From positions 13,735,020 through 13,799,019 of the forward strand of contig NC_041019.1 of assembly GCF_004193775.1 (NCBI RefSeq): DNA of 64,000 nt, in the 5' to 3' direction. This DNA is from Glycine soja (Eukaryota > Streptophyta > Magnoliopsida > Fabales > Fabaceae). How positions within the stretch are numbered: the first letter of the stretch is position 1; every line of letters begins with the position of its first letter. The notes beneath the pieces are model-generated. The model was not told where the DNA came from and did not search any database. It was given only the letters and a program-made list of their open reading frames with translations. Of this stretch, positions 35,489 through 46,158 are shown in pieces. The position numbers and the translations under genes are program-made.

Positions 35489-37370
35489 CATGCTTGTTAA
35501 AGTAGTAGGTTTCCAATCTATATCACTCGTCAAATTCATTGGATTCATAATGCATTGTTATAAAAACTTTCTCCATTCACCTACCCAAAATGTGTCATCA
35601 TAAATTGTCACTCAACTAAATTTAGGAAAAGAATGAAAATGATAAGCCAAGAAGAGAAACAATGAGCAAATGAAACATTTGTGAAAGTGTTAATTTTGTT
35701 TACCGTCGCTTCCCTATAATAGCATGTATGTAATTGTTTTGCAACAAACATTATAAAAGATTACATCGTAAAATATATCACATGTTTGTAGTGTAACCAA
35801 ACATTAAAATAGGATTTGAAACCTTTTCACCAATCAACACCATATCAGTGCTAATAAAAGTTTTCCTCTTATAAATGCAATGCAATGAGTGTCCTTCATT
35901 CTTGATGCTTGAACCTTGATGAATTTTCCATCCAATGTTGGAGAAAGGTTCTTGTGTAAAGTATAGATGTCTAAAGGGTTAAAGAAATGTTAACTTTATA
36001 AAATATGATCTTGTAAACAATAAAAAATTATTACTTACTTTTTGCTAACATTTTCGGTAGTAGTTACCGCCATGTTCAAAGAAAGCATTGTTTTTTTATA
36101 TTGACTACCGGTGAGAGTTTCCATAATTTTCTTATTATTATTGGAAGTAATCATTGATAAAAATGTTTAAGAAGGAAAAAAAAACTTATATAAAAAGTAT
36201 GCAAAATACTAGAAAGGAATAATTTCTTGTGAAAAAGTGATTTTGATATTTATAATGTTTGTGAAGTAATTAACTAAAAAAAAAGTAGACACTCCAGTAA
36301 TAATAACATAACGTTCATGTATTTTTTTCTCTAGCTAACGTATTATGTTATAACATAATGTTTCTTTAATAGCAAATTATTGACATCATTGACTTAAGAA
36401 AAAAACACATGCAGAGGAAATATTTATAATTATAGTTTTAACCATATAATGGGTACTTGGTAATTTGAATCATGTATTGTAATAAAAAACCAATTATCGG
36501 CGGCATGATGGCTTTCATGTATTTTCCATTTTCTTTTCTTTTTTTATCCATCTGCAAGGGAATAAGAAAATGCACCAAACCCCTTCTACTTCTTTATAAA
36601 TAAGAAATGTGCATTAGAAATAAAAATCAAGAGTTGTGGGTTTTTTTTTCCAGCACGGCTAAATAGTATAAATGATTCTGTAAGAAATTTTTTTTGAAAC
36701 AGTTGTTTCAATATAAATGGTTTAAATGTTAATTAAAGAATTTTAAAAAGTCTTTGTCTTAAATTTATGACGGATGTGCATTCTTTCCTTTTAAGACCTT
36801 CAAATTCAATAAGTTTATTTCTTATTAATATTTTGTCTGTTTCACTTTGGGTTGTTTTAACCAAAATTGTTAACAATTGATAATTTGATTATTTAACTCT
36901 TTTGGGAATCATTAAATTTAAAAAAAAAACCAATAATGAAGGATGCTATTTAGTAACTTTTTTGTTCATATTTATTCAAATCTCAAATACTAAATCAAAA
37001 ATTAATTTCAATAATAATAATATTAAATAGTAACGCTTTATTTATTATAATATTTTAAATTAATATTTTAGAATAGAAATTAAAAAATAATTTATAATAT
37101 GTCTATATTAGTATTATTATTATTTGAAAAATGTAAAAATTTTATGTACAATGTTTTTTTCTTAAATTTTTAAGCTTTTAAGTTTATTCAAGTCTCGAAT
37201 ACTAAATTAAATATTAATTTTAATCATAATAATAATGAGTAGTAATATTTAATTTATTATATTTTTTAAAATAAATTTTTTGTTTTAGAAATTAAATAAT
37301 AAATTATTATATATGTTTGTACCTATAGTACATCAAATCAACAGCTATTGAAAAATCAGAATTTTGATTT

Positions 37371-37560
37371 CTTTACATATATTATATCCAACAATTCATG
37401 GAAGTTCAAACTTCCTTTACATATAATATAAAGAAGATATCATCCAATGGCTAAAAAAACTCCAACCTTACTTTACATATAATATACAAATCAATGGTTC
37501 TTGGCAAATTTGAATTTCGATCAAACAACTAAGAAAACTTCAAGCTTTTGTTACATATAG
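37371..37560. repeat. Tandem repeats of about 80 bp, unit 5, left part
   Basis: The array is split by the retrotransposon; it resumes at 43348-43520. The target duplication TATAG is 37556-37560 and 43348-43352. Confidence 0.75.
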
Positions 37561-38638
37561 TGTAGAAGCAAATGACTTTGATGTTTTGATGATGATCATG
37601 ATGATTTGATGCAAATGATGTAAGAATACAAGTCACAACATCAAGATGATCACTAGTATTTTAGGAAGGGAATTCCTAATTGATTTAGCAAAAGGTTTGG
37701 CCAAGTAATTTGAGTTAAAAAGTGTTTTTCAAGATATTTACTCTCTGGTAATCGATTTCCAGAGGACGTAATCGATTACCAGTGGCCAAAAATGGTTTAC
37801 AACAGCTACTAAATATTTGAATTCAAATTTTAGACTGTGTAATCGATTACACCATATTGGTAATCGATTACCAGCAGTTAATAAACGTTTTAATTCAAAT
37901 ATTAAAGCCTGTAATCGATTACACAAATATTGTAATCGATTACCAGAGGAGATTTTCAGAAAATAACTTTCAAGAGTCACATCTATTCAAATGGGTTATG
38001 AATGGCCATCAAAGGTCTATTTATATGTGACTTGGAAACACGAATTAAGAGAGAGTTTTTGATTGCCCAAAAAGTTTTATCCTCTCAAAAGATTAAGAGA
38101 GTTTTTCTAAATTGAAATGTCTTATCCTCTCAAAGATTCCTTGGTCAAACACTTGCATATTCAAATAAGGAATTGTGATTGATCTTCATTGTACAATCTG
38201 TCTCTTTCAAGAGAGATTTCTTCTTCTTTTCTTTTTACTTCTGAAAAGGGGTTAAGAGACCGAGGGTCTCTTGTTATAAAGGATTCCTGAACACAAGGGA
38301 AGGGTTGTCCCTGTGTGATTCAGACTTTGTAAAAGGATTTTACAAAGAGAGTGGAAAATCTCAAGTGGGTTGCTTGAGGACTGGACGTAGGCACAAGAAG
38401 TGACCGAACCAGTATAAATCAAGTTTGCATTTCTCTCTTCCCTTAAACTTGTTTTATTTATTGCTATTTATCTTTTGCCTTTAAAGAAGTTTATTCTGAA
38501 TTGTCTTTTGAGTAATTCATGTTAAGGGTGCATTGTTAATCTAAAAAGAGAGAGCGAAATTTTAAATTGGGGAATAGTTCTTGTTATCTTAATTCAACCC
38601 CCCCCCTTCTTAAGATAACTGAGACCATTTGTCTAACA
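37561..38638 (+). repeat. 5' LTR (1078 bp)
   Basis: Carries six copies of TAATCGATTA-type palindromes between 37747 and 37945. It has about 80 bp near 38450-38540 that the 3' LTR lacks. Confidence 0.9.
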
Positions 38639-38640
38639 AG

Positions 38641-38652
38641 TGGTATCAGAGC
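38641..38652 (+). promoter_or_regulatory. Primer-binding site (tRNA-Met type)
   Basis: TGGTATCAGAGC, two bases after the 5' LTR, is the standard initiator-Met primer site of plant copia elements. Confidence 0.85.
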
Positions 38653-38691
38653 AGGATTCTTGTATAAAGTTTAAAAACTTCAAGAATAGAA

Positions 38692-39803
38692 ATGGCCTCA
38701 TCCAACTTTCCATTTCTTGAGGGAAATTCTATTAATAGGCCTCTTATGTTCAATGGCGAGGGTTATTACTATTGGAAAACCCGAATGCAGATCCTTATTG
38801 AGGCCATAAATTTAAATATATGGGATACCATTGAAGTTGGTCCTTTTATTCCTACAAAGGTAGTGGGAAATGCAACTATAGAAAAACCAAGAGAAGAATG
38901 GAATGATGATGAAAGAAGAAAGGTTCAATACAATTTAAAGGCAAAAAATATAATCACTTCTACATTAGGCATGGATGAATTTTTTAGAGTCTCAAATTGT
39001 AAAAATGCAAAAGAAATGTGGGATACTTTGCAAGTAACCTATGAAGGCACAACCGATGTCAAGAGATCTAGAATAAACACTCTTATACATGAATATGAAA
39101 TGTTCAGAATGTTTCAATATGAGACCATAGAAGATATGAAGAAGAGATTTACTTGTATAGTTAATCATCTTGCATCTTTGGGAAAAATATTTCCTAATGA
39201 AGATCTTATTAACAAAGTGTTGAGATGTTTAAGCAGGCAATGACAACCAAAAATAACAGCAATTGCAGAATCAAGAAATCTCACTAATATGTCTCTTGCC
39301 ACTCTCTTTGGAAAACTTCAAGAACATGAAATGGAACTTATGAGACTTCATCAACATGAAGAGAATGATATAAAGAGAAAAGGAATAACACTCAGAACCT
39401 CATCATCTTTTATTCAAGAAGAAAGTGACAAAGAGGACTTGACTGAAACAGAAGAAGATGATGATGATTTCAGACTCTTTGTGAAAAGGTTCAATAAATT
39501 TCTGAGAAACAAAAGAAATAAAAGGAAATCAAACATGAATACAAAGAAGAAAGAAGAAGACTCCTCCTTAGCCCCATCATGCTATGAAAGTAATCAACCT
39601 GGGCACATGAGATCCGATTATCTTGTCTTTGAAAGAAGAATTGAAAAATCCGACAAGAGGAATCTCAAAGAAAAGAAAGAAAAGAAAACATAGATCACTT
39701 GGGAAGAAAATAAAAAAAAAATTCTTCAAGTGATTCAGAAAAATAAAATCATAAATCTGGGTATCATGATGAAAGACTATGAAAACAGAGAAGAGCAAAA
39801 GTA
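38692..39803 (+). pseudogene. gag: Copia-type gag, decayed
   Basis: The frame opens MASSNFPFLEGNSINRPLMF and has the UBN2-type gag core: NGEGYYYWKTRMQ, MWDTLQVTYEGT, VKRSRINTLIHEYEMF. A TGA at 39241-39243, where relatives carry a coding residue near the end of the core, cuts it to 183 residues. The same frame continues (MSLATLFGKLQEHEMELMRL) through an acidic linker to a zinc-knuckle relic, CYESNQPGHMRSDY at about 39580-39621. There the second and last of the CCHC ligands are Ser and Tyr, so it cannot bind zinc normally. A second stop lies at 39691-39693, and beyond an A-run near 39712 the coding continues in a shifted frame. The original gag-pol has been lost after this point. Confidence 0.85.
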
Positions 39804-40236
39804 ATACATTGATAGCAATTTCCCAAACAAATGGCATGCATCAAAGTTTATTCAAAAAACAAAGGCCACTTGATCAACAAGCCCAACAAGTAATATCAAA
39901 TGATACCAACAGGTCACTTGTCTTTGATTGATTACTTTGATGATTTTTTGTTAACTTTTGAATGAGTTTTGATGCTTGTTTACTCCTTAAATATTTGATT
40001 TTCAACAATATTTTTTGATAGTTATGTTGATTGTCTTTGATTATGTTTTGATGATTGCTTTTGTTTGATTGTGTTTAATTGTAAGTATTTGATTATATTT
40101 GATTGGTGTGTGTTAATTGTTTGATTAATACTTGTTTGAATGAATTAAATACATATTAGTGATGATGATTGATAGTGTTAGATGTATTTAGCATAAACAT
40201 AGGTTACTTTAGAGGAACTAGCCTAGTTTATGCTCT
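39804..40236. other. T-rich spacer in retrotransposon
   Basis: No coding content. Rich in TTTGATT-type direct repeats (39920-40130). Confidence 0.5.
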
Positions 40237-40391
40237 GGTAATCGATTACCATCTAGTGTAATCGATTACACAAGAACAGGTAGCCTGTAATCGATTACAA
40301 CATCCTGTAATCGATTACCAGAAGGCTTATTACTCCTGTAATCAATTACCAAGCCTTGTAATCGATTACAACTCATCCTCGTCTATAAATA
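40237..40391 (+). promoter_or_regulatory. Palindrome array and TATA box of internal ORF
   Basis: Six copies of (G)GTAATCGATTAC(C/A), one with CAATTA, lie between 40237 and 40370, followed by TATAAATA at 40384-40391. The ORF start is 181 bp beyond. The layout looks like an internal promoter separate from the LTR. Confidence 0.55.
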
Positions 40392-40571
40392 CTCACGAAA
40401 TCAGAGTTGCTGCGCAGCCAAGGCTTTCCCTCACGCGTCCTCCATACCTAAATCTTCCAACCTTCGTATCTCACTCAAATCTTCACTAAATCACGTCCTG
40501 TAAAGCCCAATCTTCCTCTTTTTCACTCCTCTTTCACATCCACCGATTAAAATCCACTAAAACTTCATCAA

Positions 40572-41711
40572 ATGGCAGAGCCATCGAAGAAGAGAAAGGG
40601 ATCATCCTCCACCGCCGCTGATGCTGCCCATCGCCGCCACGGACCATCCGAAGCACCCACAGCACCTATTCATCCATCTTTATCATCTCCAAGATCATCC
40701 ACATTGTTTTCTTCCGATGATCAGTGTCTACGGTACCTCTCTCAATTTTCTTCTAGGATCATATTAGACCCTAAGTACCTAGACGTAGAGTTCTTTAATG
40801 ATGAAACGTTTGATTGTTATCAAGTGTTTCAAAATTCTGGCCTTGTTGATTTCATGTCATTAAAACTGCCACATTATCCTGAACTTGTAAAGGTCTTCTA
40901 CTGCAATTTGAAAATTCAGGATGACATTATTTCCTCTGAGGTGCATGGTATTCCTATGATCATTGATCAGTCCTTATTCTTTTCTTTAACTCATTTACCC
41001 AGTCAAGGTGCACCTTTTGAGGGCACCATTGTTGATGATTGGAAATTTGGTTATTCTAGTCATGATGCTTGCCGTATAGTCTGCAATGACCAGGCTGAAA
41101 TGACCGGTAGATTGCTGGCTGGATCATTAACTTTTGATAATCGCATCATGCACTATATCATTGTTAGAATTTTGCTTCCCCGATCTTCAAATTTAGCACA
41201 AGCCTCTGAGGAGGATTTGATTCTGATGTGGGCTTTTCTCACTGATCGTCAGATCGACTGGGCCCATTTGGTTCGGTACCGAATGCATAAGGCATTACGG
41301 GCCAATGCACTTCTACCTTATCCACAATTGATAACTTTGTTTCTGCGTCATTTTCAAATTCCGCTTGATGATGAGCCATTTGTTCAAGTCAAGCGTTCCT
41401 TTGCAATTGGTGCTGGTGCTGTGACTTCCTTTGGTTACCGTAAGGATCGGAATGGTCAATGGCTGAAGAAAGACGCACTCCCTCCTCAAGATGAGCGTAC
41501 TCCTTCACCTCCTCCTCAGCGTGAAGATTCAGCACTCCTGAATGAAGTCCTTACCGAATTACGAGGTCTTCGTTCTTATGTTGGTGAACATTTTCACTCA
41601 TTGGATACACGCTTTGCCGGCATGGATATTCGCCTCACACAAGTTAAAGAAGATGTCTCCTTCATCCGTACTTTCTTTGATCCACCACCACGGCCTCCAT
41701 CATCCTCTTAG
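40572..41711 (+). CDS. Plant transposon-protein-type ORF, 379 aa
   Basis: Intact ORF inside the retrotransposon, in the sense orientation. Residues 1-45 are Ser/Pro/Ala-rich with a basic KKRK at 6-9, a possible nuclear signal. About 55-285 form a globular domain (YLDVEFFNDETFDCYQVFQ; FYCNLKIQDD; LFFSLTHLPSQGAPF; DNRIMHYIIVRILLPR; DLILMWAFLTDRQIDW) resembling the 'putative plant transposon protein' domain (Pfam PF20167, from memory) found in many legume retroelements. 305-325 are Pro-rich. 326-368 have heptad-like hydrophobics (LLNEVLTELRGLRSYV...) suggesting a coiled coil, and the tail is DPPPRPPSSS. The function is unknown; it has no transposase or protease signature. It is intact while the adjacent gag is dead. 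Confidence 0.75.
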   Translation: MAEPSKKRKGSSSTAADAAHRRHGPSEAPTAPIHPSLSSPRSSTLFSSDDQCLRYLSQFSSRIILDPKYLDVEFFNDETFDCYQVFQNSGLVDFMSLKLPHYPELVKVFYCNLKIQDDIISSEVHGIPMIIDQSLFFSLTHLPSQGAPFEGTIVDDWKFGYSSHDACRIVCNDQAEMTGRLLAGSLTFDNRIMHYIIVRILLPRSSNLAQASEEDLILMWAFLTDRQIDWAHLVRYRMHKALRANALLPYPQLITLFLRHFQIPLDDEPFVQVKRSFAIGAGAVTSFGYRKDRNGQWLKKDALPPQDERTPSPPPQREDSALLNEVLTELRGLRSYVGEHFHSLDTRFAGMDIRLTQVKEDVSFIRTFFDPPPRPPSSS

Positions 41712-42340
41712 CTTAATTGTTATTATTATGACTAAGTCTTATTAGTAATTAAGTATTATTAGTACTTTGTTTTATCGCCGTGTATTTGGCTTTTTGTTAC
41801 TCTAGTTATCATACTCTTGCACTATTATTATATTTCTGGACTTTGCTTTGGTTGGTTATGACAATGTATGGATTTATTTTGGTTTAATGTTTGGCTCTGT
41901 TTGGATTTTGATTGTGTTGTTTAGTTCTTTTTGATGTTGCCAAAGGGGGAGAGAACTTGAGAGAACTTGGGTTAGAAATCAATTAAACTCATTAAAGTTA
42001 GGCATAACTTGGGTTAGAAATCAATTAAACTCATTAAAGTTAGGCATAGGCATACATGCCAAAAGATAGGGGGAGTAAGGGCTGTGTGAATGTGCTATCA
42101 TCTTGTATATGGTTTGTCTTGATTTCAGGGATTGTCATCATCAAAAAGAGGGAGATTGTAGAAGATCTTTGGTGTTTTGATGATGATCAAAAAGCTTAGA
42201 AATCAAGTGATAAAAGTTATAAATCAAGTGATCATCAATTCCAAAACATAGCGGGAGTAAACGCAAATTTTATATATATACATTGTTTGCTTGAATCTTG
42301 ATTTCAGGACTTATATTGTCATCATCAAAAAAGGGGAGAT
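41712..42340 (+). other. Retrotransposon 3' untranslated region, twin polypurine tracts
   Basis: Contains a perfect 42-bp tandem duplication (41964-42005 and 42006-42047, starting AACTTGGGTTAG). There are two copies of the purine-tract/LTR-head junction: AAAGAGGGAGAT|TGTAGAAG at 42157 and AAAGGGGAGAT|TGTAGAAG at 42341. Only the second leads into the real LTR. Confidence 0.7.
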
Positions 42341-43347
42341 TGTAGAAGCAAATGACTTTGATGTTTTGATGATGATCATGATGATTTGATGCAAATGATG
42401 CAAATGATTCAAGAATACAAGCCACAACATCAAGATGATCACTAGTATTTTAGGAAGGGAATTCCTAATTGATTTAGCAAAAGGTTTGGCCAAGTAATTT
42501 GAGTTAAAAAGTGTTTTTCAAGAGATTTATTCTCTGGTAATCGATTACTAGAGGATGTAATTGATTACCAGTGGCCAAAAATGGTTTACAACAGCTACTA
42601 AATATTTGAATTCAAATTTTAGACTGTGTAATCGATTACACCATATTGGTAATCGATTACCAGCAGTTAATAAACGTTTTAATTCAAATATTAAAGCCTG
42701 TAATCGATTACACAAATATTGTAATCGATTACCAGAGGAGATTTTCAGAAAATAACTTTCAAGAGTCACATCTATTCAAATGGGTTATGAATGGCCATCA
42801 AAGGTCTATTTATATGTGACTTGGAAACACGAATTAAGAGAGAGTTTTTGATTGCCCAAAAAGTTTTATCCTCTCAAAAGATTAAGAGAGTTTTTCTAAA
42901 TTGAAATGTCTTAACCTCTCAAAGATTCCTTGGTCAAACACTTGCATATTCAAATAAGGAATTGTGATTGATCTTCATTGTACAATCTGTCTCTTTCAAG
43001 AGAGATTTCTTCTTCTTTTCTTTTTACTTCTGAAAAGGGGTTAAGAGACCGAGGGTCTCTTGTTATAAAGGATTCCTGAACACAAGGAAAGGGTTGTCCC
43101 TGTGTGATTCAGACTTTGTAAAAGGATTTTACAAAGAGAATGGAAAATCTCAAGTGGGTTGCTTGAGGATGGACGTAGGCACAGGAAGTGACCAAACCAG
43201 TATAAATCAAGTTTGCATTTCTCTCTACCCTTAAACTTCTTTATTGTTAATCTAAAAAGAGAGAGCGAAATTTTAAATTGGAGAATAGTTCTTGTTATCT
43301 TAATTCAACCCCCCCTTCTTAAGATAACTGAGGCCATTTGTCTAACA
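42341..43347 (+). repeat. 3' LTR (1007 bp)
   Basis: Matches the 5' LTR apart from a deletion of about 80 bp near 43238, a small GCAAATGAT duplication near 42391-42408 and scattered substitutions, several of them inside TAATCGATTA palindromes. Confidence 0.9.
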
Positions 43348-43520
43348 TATAGTATATCAAATTAATAGTTGTTGGCAAATTAAAATTTTGATCCACCGGC
43401 TGAAAAAGCATATAGCTTTATTCACAGATAGTATATCAAATCAATAATTTATTACAAATTAGAAATTCGATCCAATGACTTACTGAAGTCCAAGTTTCTT
43501 TTAAATATAGTATATAGATA
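43348..43520. repeat. Tandem repeats of about 80 bp, unit 5, right part
   Basis: Continuation of 37371-37560 after the insertion. Confidence 0.7.
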
Positions 43521-43805
43521 GATAAATACGATAATAAAGTATATCATGTCAATATGTCTCTAAAAAAATTTGTTGAACCCTAAAATAAGTAAACTACTTA
43601 TATATCAATAACATGCATAAAAGTAATAATGAGATAAAAAATTAATAATTTCATGTTTTTAAGGGAAGTAGTATAAGGCTTCACTACATTTACATTTGTA
43701 AAATTGACTTGAGCTACCCGTAGTAAAAAAACGTGCGTGAGATTAATGACCAAGTAGACACTTGTGGTAAGGTTTCTAACCCAGGGAAAAACTAAAATAA
43801 AAATT

Positions 43806-44133
43806 AAAATGAAAGAAAGCAATGAGGTATTTGTTAAAAGCTATTACAACTAAATTTAGCTTATCTTCCATAGATCAAGAATAATCATTTCAAATTTCAA
43901 ATGGATAAAAAAAATTAAAATTAAAGAAACCAATGTCGTGTTTTTTAAAAGCTATTAAAACTAAATTTAGCTGATCTTACACAGATCAAGAATAATCATT
44001 TTAAGTTTCATATGGATAAAAAAAATTAAAATGAAAGAAACCAATGACGTGCTTTTTAAAAGCTTTTACAACTAAATTTTGTGATCTTACAAAGATCAAG
44101 AATAATCATTTTTAATTTCAGATAGATAAAAAT
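43806..44133. repeat. Three 109-bp repeats, unit 5
   Basis: The third copy keeps GATCTTACAAAGATC as in units 1 and 2. Confidence 0.8.
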
Positions 44134-44368
44134 AAAAGAATAATTTAAAGGCCAAAATCAAAATTACCTCTTTAACAAAACCTCAAACCACATTTAATTA
44201 TATTATTTAATATTGAAACACTAGTGAAACTTTCACTTGCATCAATCTCAATGAGAATGGTTGGATTTCTCGTATCATGAATTATGCTTTCTCTCATTCA
44301 ATAACCATTAGTACGTCTAAACAAATACATAAATCAATTATTTTTTTGGTTAGGGGAAGGGACATTTA

Positions 44369-44722
44369 TTAGCCCTCAATACATAACTCCATAGAAAAAG
44401 AAAGCTTAATCCGACAAACATCGGGAAGGCTTAGCATTTTTTCTTTTTGAAACCTCAAGACTGGTCCAGCAACCCGCAGGCAATTGCAAAGATCTCTTAT
44501 ACCTTGACCCGTGGCCATGGCTTTGTCAAACACAGAAGTTGCTGCTTTACAACAATCAGAAGTTGGATTGGGATGGATATTCCCCATATAAGGCCCACAA
44601 AAGGTGAGTAATGATTCATCCCCATTGCATGAAGGAGGGATTTGAGACACAGTGAATGTTGTTGCTGCCAAACCATATGCCATAACAAACATGACTAGAG
44701 CCAAAAATGTCTTTTGTCCCAT
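44369..44722 (-). CDS. Secreted nsLTP-like 8-cysteine protein, copy F
   Basis: Intact 117-codon gene with the same protein as C, D and E. I see two differences in the coding sequence, both silent: one in the codon for Val25 (near 44648) and one in the codon for Val88 (near 44460). All eight cysteines are present. TATA box at 44799-44806. The retrotransposon insertion begins over 1 kb beyond the 3' end and leaves gene and promoter untouched. Confidence 0.9.
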   Translation of the reverse strand: MGQKTFLALVMFVMAYGLAATTFTVSQIPPSCNGDESLLTFCGPYMGNIHPNPTSDCCKAATSVFDKAMATGQGIRDLCNCLRVAGPVLRFQKEKMLSLPDVCRIKLSFSMELCIEG

Positions 44723-45206
44723 CTTTTCTTGAATATGTATACAACTTTGTTTTCAGTATTATGGAGTTTTGATGAACAACTCGTAGCACAATATTACTTA
44801 TTTATAGACTTGATATTAAGTTTAAGAATAATTCTAAATCCTTTTGCAATATCTTTCGGTTTCCTTTTTGTTACATATAACTTTTTAGTTTCCTTCCTTT
44901 GTATGGTAAATATTAAATTTTGAAAATAATGACAATTGAATTATTTCCTCTGAATTCAATATCTCTTATATAACTCTTATTCTAAAGTTGAATCGGTTGA
45001 CACATGGTTAATTCGTAATTTCATATATATCGGCAACTTTTTTGTACGTTGGTTTTGTTATTCAGTGACTTTATTAGCCATTCTATAACTCCTTATTTTT
45101 GTTTTAAAAGGATTAAAACTCTCTCTTAATTTTTCTCCAATGAACAGAATTGGCAAAATGCACTCTATATAAACTGTAGTAACTTCGGTCTTCATACACC
45201 AACACT
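44723..45206. promoter_or_regulatory. Divergent promoter, unit 5
   Basis: TATA (-) 44799-44806; TATATAAA (+) 45166-45173; 15-codon frame 45207-45254. It shares ACTTTTTAGTTTCC and TTCGTAATTTC with unit 1. Confidence 0.55.
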
Positions 45207-46158
45207 ATGTTTTCTATTATCTTCCCTTTCCAACTTTTGTGTTTATATTCCTAACATTAAATATATTTTTTTATCGACAAAAATAACTATTTCAAATATA
45301 ATATTAAACAAAATTAATATTACAAAATTTAATACCTAGGTATATGTTTTTTATTAAATTATTTAAATATTTAATTAAGATAAATTAAATCTCTCTATCT
45401 ATACTATATACTTGCTCCGGTCCTTATTTTAAGGTTCGATTAACAAATTCGTGCAATAAAAGAATTTGGTTAATTTAATTAAATTATTAAATTTGTCTTA
45501 AATTAATAATTTTTAAAACTTATCATTTTTTTAAAAAATAATAAACATTAATGAGTTATGTTTCTCTACTATCATGTTATTTTAGAACTAGGTTAATGAA
45601 GAATATTTTTGTAAAAAAATAATTAATACATATGAAATTGTATATTGGACATTATAATAAGGATCAATAAACATTTTTAATTTGGACATTATAATAAGGA
45701 GTAGAAAGAGTAAAAAGTTACTTGTCTCATTCTCTAGAGCAATTCTACGTGGAATTTGGCTCACTTGGCAACACCAGCACATTATCCTTTCTCGTTTGCT
45801 TACGTGTCAATCTGAAATTCGTTTGCTTATCATTCAATATTTATGAGAAATTATATATGGCACCATGAGGAAATTAATCTTTATGGTATCTTATATTATG
45901 ATTATTTTAACATAAAGTAAATATAAAATTTAAAATTAATAATCAAAATAATTAATGTAAAATTAATAAATTTTTATAATTAAGGGTTTTTTTATCCAAA
46001 TTAATTTGAAATACAATATTGAAGTAAGTAAAAGCTAATCAAGAATTATTGCCACCAAGGATCAAACTCAGGTATTATTTAAACGACTCAACCTTAATTT
46101 CAGCATGTTAACCACTTGTGTTAAATCGTTTGATTAATTTGATAATTTTGCTAACTAA

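Larger units (their letters stand above)
37561..43347 (+). mobile_element. Non-autonomous LTR retrotransposon (5.8 kb)
   Basis: It has two LTRs (TGTAGAAG...TCTAACA), 5-bp target duplication TATAG, a tRNA-Met-type primer-binding site at 38641-38652 (TGGTATCAGAGC) and a purine tract before the 3' LTR. The interior holds a decayed copia-type gag and a separate 379-codon ORF. No protease, integrase, reverse transcriptase or RNase H is visible, so it would depend on another element. The two LTRs differ by roughly 15 substitutions per kb plus indels (counted by eye), indicating a fairly young insertion. Confidence 0.9.

Noticed and set aside
39577..39837. 86-codon minus-strand ORF in the retrotransposon
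   Set aside because: Antisense shadow of the lysine/glutamate-rich gag tail.
42561..42755. ORFs on both strands in the LTR region rich in NRLP/NRLQ repeats (also 37738, 42548)
   Set aside because: They are translations of the TAATCGATTA palindromes, not proteins.
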